From contig SIJG01000009.1 of NCBI GenBank assembly GCA_023374025.1, positions 1,429,558 through 1,493,557 of the forward strand: a stretch of 64,000 nt of DNA. Direction: 5' to 3'. The stretch comes from Heterodera schachtii (taxonomy: Eukaryota > Nematoda > Chromadorea > Rhabditida > Heteroderidae). A program made the position numbers and the translations under genes. The notes beneath the pieces were generated by a model. It saw nothing but the letters and a program-made list of their open reading frames with translations. It was not told the DNA's origin and did no database searches. This document shows, piece after piece, positions 57,899 through 64,000 of this stretch; the first letter of the stretch is position 1, and each line of letters begins with the position of its first letter.

Positions 57899-60171
57899 CC
57901 GTATATGCTCTAATTATCCCCCGGGGGGATTATTGTTCAACCTTTCCAGAAAGGGGGGATTAATAGATACGGGGGGATAAATGGAGACTGGGGGATTATT
58001 TTTCGATTGATTTTTATTACTGAAAAATCTTTGAAATTTTTTGAACATGTCGCCAAAAAATGTCATCGCAGCAAAAAAATTTTTTTTATTGTTTTTTTGT
58101 TAAATAATTTCTGAATTTTATATGAAAATTTTGAAAAATTCCATATATTTAGATATTTACAAATGGAGTCTTTTTGCTGCGTTTGTAAAGCAATTTATGG
58201 AGGAAGCCACAGTTGTTCCGTCTGCAAATTGCCGTGCCACACATTCTGTGGCGATTTTGGTTGTGTTGAAAACGAAGGCTTCGGCGGAAAGGTCGTGTGC
58301 CACAACTGCGTAAACGAGGAAGGAAATGCACCGATAACAGAATGCTCAGAAAATGATGAACGCGAACAGCGAAACAACAAAGAGAATGAAGGCACGCCGA
58401 CAAAAGACAAAAAGCGCCACAGGAACAACGATACGGTGAAAAAGCTGGAGGCAGTCGAGTGGGCGCAAAAGAACTCCATACATGCAGCAACAAAGAAGTT
58501 CAAAGTGGATAGGAATGTGATCAAGGACTGGATGGCACATGAAGACATACTGAGAAAACAGATGTAATTGACATTCTAACATTTTTTGTGACCATAAATT
58601 TTAGCATGACGCCGAATGGAGGGAAGAGAATGAGACTTGACGGAGCCGGCCACCCAATTCAGCGTCCGGACATCGACATTGCACTGGCTGAATGGATCAC
58701 CGAAAAACGAACCAATAAACAACCTGTGTCAAGGAACATCATTCGAAAAATGGCGGCTACACTATTCATGGACACTGACATTAAGGTGATGAGAAAACTT
58801 GTATTATGCTATTAAATTAAAATTTGGTTAAGGCATCAGTTGGGTGGCTGCAAAAATTTCTGAAAAAGCACAATTTTGCTCTGCGCAGGAGGACATCAGT
58901 TTGTCAGAAACCACCGACCAATTATGCAGAAGCGGTGGCAAAGTTCATCAATTTTGTTGAACAAAAACGAAAGGCGAGAAACAATTTTCCCTGCGGAGTC
59001 TTTGCAATGAACGAGACGTCCGTTTGGTTCGATTGTCCGGACAACCGATGTATTGAAAAGAAAGGCGCAAAGGATGTATGTTTTTTTGGGTAAAATGAAG
59101 CTATTCAAAAATTAGGTGACAGTTGCGACGACAGGGCATGACAAAATGCGGGTGACGGTGTGCCTTACAGCTCGAAACAACGGCCAAAAACTCAAGCCGT
59201 ATGTGCTGGTCAACAGAAAGAAACCGGTGCCGCAAATTGTCAAACAATTTGCTGGAAAATTGGTGATCAATTTTGCTGGCTCGGTATGGATGAATGATGA
59301 GACAACGGAGGACTACCTGCACAAAATCATCGGTGCAAAGTTGTTTATTGGAGAACGACTATTGGTTTGGGATGCGTTTGGCAGCCACAAGAGCGAGAGA
59401 ACACGAAAGTGGTGAAGGGATTGGGAGTGGAAACAGTTTTTGTGCCTGGTGGCTGCACCAAATTCATCCAGGTACCAAGTCATTTACTTCATTTACTTCT
59501 GAATGAAATTCATTTTTCTTTTCTAGGCTCCCGATGTCTCGTGGAATAAGCCGTTCAAAGAGCGAATTCGAAATTTTTACAACATTTGGATGTTCAATGA
59601 GGCGGAAAAGGAGTTTACATTGGCGGGCAACCCGAAGGCACCGGCTCTTCACGTGGTACTTGATTGGATTCACCGATCATGGCAGGAAATTTCAAAAGAA
59701 GTGATCATCAAATCATATGAGGGTCAGTTGAAAAAAGAAAAAAGAAAAATAACAGAATTTTTAGTCTGTGGGTTGACAACGCCATTGGACGGAACGGGAG
59801 ACGAAAAAATAGCTTGCTTCAAGCCGAAAGGGGCAATTGGACCGATAGGGATCAAACTTTTGCGCGAGTTTAGGGCAACTGAAACGGTGAAAGATGGGCG
59901 AAATGATCACGAAGAAGCCGGCCTCTCTGATGATGATGGTGATGTAGAGTTGGACCAAGTCGGAGATGAGGATGAAATAATTATTTGTTAGCGTGTTTTA
60001 CTGTTATTTTTTTAGAAAAAATTTGATACAATTTTCCAAAAAAAATTCCTTTTATCACCCCGGGGGGATAAAAGGAGACGGGGGGATTATTGTTCAACCT
60101 CCTCAGAAAGGGGGGGATAATAGGAGACAGTGGGATTAAAGGAGACAGGGGGATAATTAGAGCATATACGG
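57899..60171 (+). mobile_element. Full-length pogo-like DNA transposon
   Basis: A 2273-bp element flanked by TA (57897-57898, 60172-60173). Perfect 24-bp terminal inverted repeats lie at 57899-57922 and 60148-60171, starting CCGTATATGCTCTAATTATC. Both subterminal regions carry GGGGGAT words, and the segment GGGGGGATTATTGTTCAACC is present in direct, not inverted, orientation at both ends (about 57923 and 60079). It encodes one five-exon transposase gene. The TA duplication and transposase type place it in the Tc1/mariner-pogo superfamily. Confidence 0.9.
58163..59991 (+). pseudogene. pogo-like transposase, five exons, first catalytic Asp lost and one frameshift
   Basis: Exons are 58163-58563, 58605-58785, 58833-59075, 59116-59471 and 59527-59991, with introns of 40-55 bp (41, 47, 40, 55). 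Translation starts at ATG 58163. Residues 5-46 form a Cys/His-rich zinc finger (CCVCKAIYGG, CSVCKLPCHTFCG, VVCHNC). About 92-134 is a Brinker/Pipsqueak-type HTH (VKKLEAVEWAQKNS, AATKKFKVDRNVIKDW). About 138-210 is a CENP-B-type HTH (GAGHPIQRPDIDIALAEWI, ASVGWLQKFLKKH). Then comes the DDE domain: FAMNETSVWFDCP, LLVWDAFGSHKS, PGGCTKFIQAPDVSWNKPF. The last 40 residues are acidic. The first catalytic Asp is Asn (about residue 254, codon AAC at 59008-59010); the second and third Asp (about 361 and 397) are kept. Near 59406-59408 one base is missing: the frame ends in TRKW-stop while VKGLGVETVFVPGG continues in another frame. A sequencing error in the A run could explain the shift. As read, the enzyme is inactive. 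Confidence 0.85.
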
Positions 60172-60173
60172 TA

Positions 60174-63100
60174 TGCTGCTCATTACTGCAAAGAAAATTT
60201 ATGGTATATTACCATAAAAAAATAAAGATTCAAAATAAATTTGAGTTAAAATGGTAGGTTATAATATTAAATAATACAGGAGAAAGAAAATATATATGGT
60301 TTTTAACAAATCATTTACGTACGCATAAATTGATAAATATTTTGTTGATCGACGATTATGTTTGCTGAATTGATAAATGATTTAAACCGAACTCTTAAAA
60401 TTAATATGATTGACATTCAATATTTGTCATATATGTCATGAGTTTATGGTTCCTTAAATAAAATTTTTTTTAATTGGTTTTTTAATTGAAGTTAAAATTT
60501 TCATTATTTAAAATAAACAAAAAAATGTTGCTATATACGTTATCTTCATCGACACCACGGATATAATCTTGGAGACTGAGTAATGGACAATTTTATTTTT
60601 ATCAATATAAAATTTCTTATCTATTAAAAAAACTATAACAAATCCAATTTTTAAATTACATAATAATATTTCTATTTGAAGATATGTGATAAATGCGATC
60701 ACTAATTCCCCTTGTGCCATTGTCCAGAGATTGGAGGTTCCGTGGTACCAACGCAAAGTTCCTGATCGGATAAGCTTAGTTGCAGAAGAAAGAATTAGCC
60801 CTGCCGATGAGAAATTGGTTGGGTGACGTTTACACTACTATTACGAAACTTTTCCAAATTTTGGCACATGGAAATTCAAAAATCACCGATCACCTCTTCT
60901 CGGTTAGCAACAAAAAAATCTGACGGCAGGGACGCCTTTTTTGTTAGGGGAGGGATGTGCTATAAAGACAATTCGTTTTTGATTTAAATATTTCAATTTT
61001 GGCATTTTGTTCTCATGGTTTTTGTTAATTGTTCATTACCCCGATGACATTATTCCGTAATTTTATGAAATTATTAATTTTGTGCTTTTTGCTTCTCATC
61101 GTCAAAATTGTGGTCTCCTACTTTACTTTTGAATTATTCATCTGCTTCGGACTTAAATAAATTGGATTGTTTAATTTGTTGAATTGATTTATTTTGATTA
61201 GGAGTTTCTCAATCGTTGTGCCTTTGTACTTTTGCACTGCTGACAATTGCATTCTTCAGACGAGTCGAAGACGTTCGAGCACATCCCCGCCCCGAAAATT
61301 TGTTCTACGGATAAATAACCAACTTGTCATGGTGTCAATTAAATAAATCAAAAAAAATACATTGTAATTAAAATTTTAAATAATAAAAAGATTTAAAAAA
61401 ATCATGTTTATAAAAAAGAAATATTTAAAATGAAAAAAACCATCTAATTCAAAATTGTTATGAATTAAATATTTTAAATGAAATTAATTATTCATAATGT
61501 AATTTAATATTCGGTCTTTGTTTATGAAAAGATATGAATATCATGTGCAGAAAACTTAAGTTAATGAAATATGGAAATTACAGAATATAACAGCTTTTAT
61601 TAAAGCTAATACAAATTAATTCAATAAAACGTGTAAACTCGTGAAATAAAACAGAAAAACTTCTCAGTGCAAGGCTTTAATAAGAAAGCATATTAATATT
61701 AATGGTCAGTTACTTAATATTTCATTAAAAATGGGACAAATCATAAATAAGATATCTAAATCTTTTTGCTTAATAAATATTAAAATGATGTAAAAATAAA
61801 AAAGATTGGAATAGACAATAAATAAGATTATGCAAATATTTTTTGCTGAATATAAGTTTATTTCTCTCAAAGTATAATAACACTGTGGCAGACGTAATGC
61901 GCGCAATTAATACATAAGTTATTTAAATTTAAAGCAAATTAGTTAATACCAGCCAAACCAACGACTATTTGATGTGACAATTTATTTAAATTATTGATAA
62001 AAATTAATTGACATTTTAGAAATGGATAAGCTAGCGAAAATTTTGGTTCTTCAAATATTTTATTTCATCATTGGAATTGAAAATTGGTTGGAATTAAGTT
62101 TAGAAACTAATTTTTTCATTTTGCATTAAATAATTAAAAATATTATAAAAAAAATTAAATAAAATAAAAATATAATGCAAAATTTCCAATGATAATCTCG
62201 ACCTAATTTAGAATAATAAAAAAATCAAAATTATAAAGTCTAAAGAAAAACACGGAAAACGAAATAAAAATTTTAATTAAAAAGTTCCAAATAAATAAAA
62301 AAATAAATTATAAAATTTTATTTTTTATAATATTTTAATACGATAATGATAAATACAAATTTACGAAGTAATTGAGGCACAGAAAATTATCAAATCGTTG
62401 GGCGATTTTTTAGCGAGAATAATATAGTAATAAAAAAGATTTCAAATATTAATCGATAAAGATAATTACAAATAATTATAACTTAAAAAAATTATATTTG
62501 ATTTTTATTAAATTTACTTCGATAATTTAAAAGATTCTTTACTATTTAATATCAAATGTATACATTGCAATTTTAATCTACAAGATTTTAAAAATTAATT
62601 AAAATGTCTTTTTAAAAAATTTTCTTTCTTTAGATAATCACAGAAATTTCTTCACCAAAATGTACATAGAAAACTTACAATTATTATTAATAAAAGTAAA
62701 TAAACAGATAAAAGCTTACTTAAAAACATTTTATGTTTTGGAGGAAAGAATTTTTTGGCTGCCGATTCCCTTAACTTTATCGTATTGCGTAAGGCTGCTT
62801 GAACCCTTATTCTTTAAAAGTATATGTTCTACAAATTTAAGTTTTTGTTATATCTTATCAAAAATTTGATAATAAATAATTTAAATTCAATCTTTTTATT
62901 TCAAAAAAAGAATCACAAGAAAAAGGATGATTTGAAAGTAATAACCAACTTTGTCATGGTCAATTAAATGAATCAAAATAATTTTCCATTCTGTCTTTGT
63001 GATATTTTTGTTCACCATTTCAATTTGAGGTTTAATTACCCAAGTTTGAAGCTTTTCCCGGAATAAATTTTAAATTAATTCCTTGCCATTTGCATTCGGT

Positions 63101-64000
63101 CTCGTCCCTGCCTGCCCGACCACGCACCGTGGAATTCATTTGGCCCGACCCAGAGCAAATCGGGACAAAAGTAATTTAAAAATGTTTAATAAATGAGATA
63201 AAATATAAATTACTTAAATTTACAAAAAACAGAAATAATTAAAAAGAAAAGAAAAACGTATAAAGTTAATTATAATTAATTCCTTTTAAAAATAAAAAAT
63301 TAAACAACCTAAAAAATACTAAAATATGAATGCAATAATTTTTAAAATAAATTTCTTTCTAATAAAAATTGACATTCAGATTATAAGCGCAAATTCTAAT
63401 TTCTCAAATCAAATTCTCAGAACTGATGCAAAAAAAAATATGAACTGAAACAGGTCCAAATACATTAAACAATTTATCAAGTAAACAAAAAATTAAATCC
63501 AGAATAATTGATAATTTACAATGAAAAAGAAATTGACTCATTAGTCAGAGGAATTCTGCACTGTTCTTGCGTATAATAATTTATCTCTGCCGCAAAAAAT
63601 TCTTTGCAAATAATTATTTAATGAAGAGTCTAAAAAATAACCAATCAAATATTTTTATTTTTAAATCGATTATAAATATATATTTATAATATTATTTTAA
63701 CATGCATGTGATTTAATCACTGAAACAATCTAATTAGCTATATTTAAAGAGAAACATTTGAGATTAAAATTTATGAATAATTCATTTTAAAAATTAGTAA
63801 AAAGTGGATTAAAAAAAGAAGACCAAATGCACATTTTAAAAATTTTAATAAAAAAGAAAAACTTTGCAAAAAAAGAATTTCCAAACGATCTTTAAGTAGT
63901 AGAAAGATTACACAATGGATACCATAATTACTTATACAATAATTAAAAATTGATATTCAGTTAATTAATTAAATAAAATTAAGACTTTGCAAGATTGAAA
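60174..64000. other. AT-rich region with exon-like islands and a short direct repeat
   Basis: No complete gene is supported. At 60678-60828 a frame reads VINAITNSPCAIVQRLEVPW then YQRKVPDRISLVAEERISPA before a stop, coding-like but unrecognised. At 61044-61160 a 38-codon frame (MTLFRNFMKLLILCFLLLIV...) looks like a signal peptide or a membrane segment. ATAACCAACTTGTCATGGTG occurs at 61313 and again, slightly changed, at 62940. A GC-rich piece at 63085-63180 is unassigned. Confidence 0.45.

Noticed and set aside
58149..58582. Minus-strand frames over transposase exon 1
   Set aside because: Shadows of the zinc-finger exon, whose plus-strand frame has clear domain motifs and splices correctly.
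1..64000. CRISPR arrays, bacterial operons, riboswitches or telomere repeats
   Set aside because: Introns, LTR and TA-type transposons show nuclear eukaryotic DNA; no regularly spaced repeat array or TTAGGC run was seen.

Overview
The window looks like gene-poor, strongly AT-rich nuclear DNA of a plant-parasitic cyst nematode (Heteroderinae: Heterodera or Globodera). This placement is an inference. It rests on (i) a broken gene at 640-1392 whose protein resembles, as I remember it, a large Heteroderinae family; (ii) very short introns (40-73 bp), one of them with a GC-AG boundary; and (iii) nematode-type transposons. No database was searched.

Gene content is sparse. 0-5 kb: a Heteroderinae-family gene fragment bounded on both sides by sequences resembling hAT transposon ends; a probable two-exon 3' end of an unrecognised gene (4141-4719); two further orphan exon candidates (1525-1615, 3745-3912); and a nest of GC-rich repeats (1.7-3.3 kb). 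5-50 kb: an AT-rich desert with no convincing intact gene. It is built of old diverged repeats (three copies of a repeat of at least 1 kb at 6.1, 28.4 and 54.1 kb, plus several two- or three-copy repeats) and small transposons. Isolated stretches of about 20-45 codons look like decayed exons.

50.5-52.9 kb: a nearly pristine, internally deleted LTR retrotransposon on the minus strand. It has 238-bp LTRs with one visible difference, a 5-bp target duplication, a polypurine tract, and one 445-codon ORF joining Gag to an integrase-like tail. 57.9-60.2 kb: a full-length pogo-like DNA transposon with five exons, perfect 24-bp terminal inverted repeats and a TA duplication. Its first catalytic Asp is Asn, and one frameshift lies in exon 4.

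The most striking pattern is a set of small non-autonomous elements. Four hAT-like ones have exact 8-bp target duplications (21014-21500, 29734-30333, 44903-45447, 55996-56384), one 81-bp element has a 7/8 duplication (43741-43821), and one MULE-like element has an exact 9-bp duplication (20076-20937). Most are filled with a single short word repeated many times in one or both orientations, and the word differs between families. A separate GC-rich stem-loop with a GNNA tetraloop occurs seven times across the window, once inside one of these elements.
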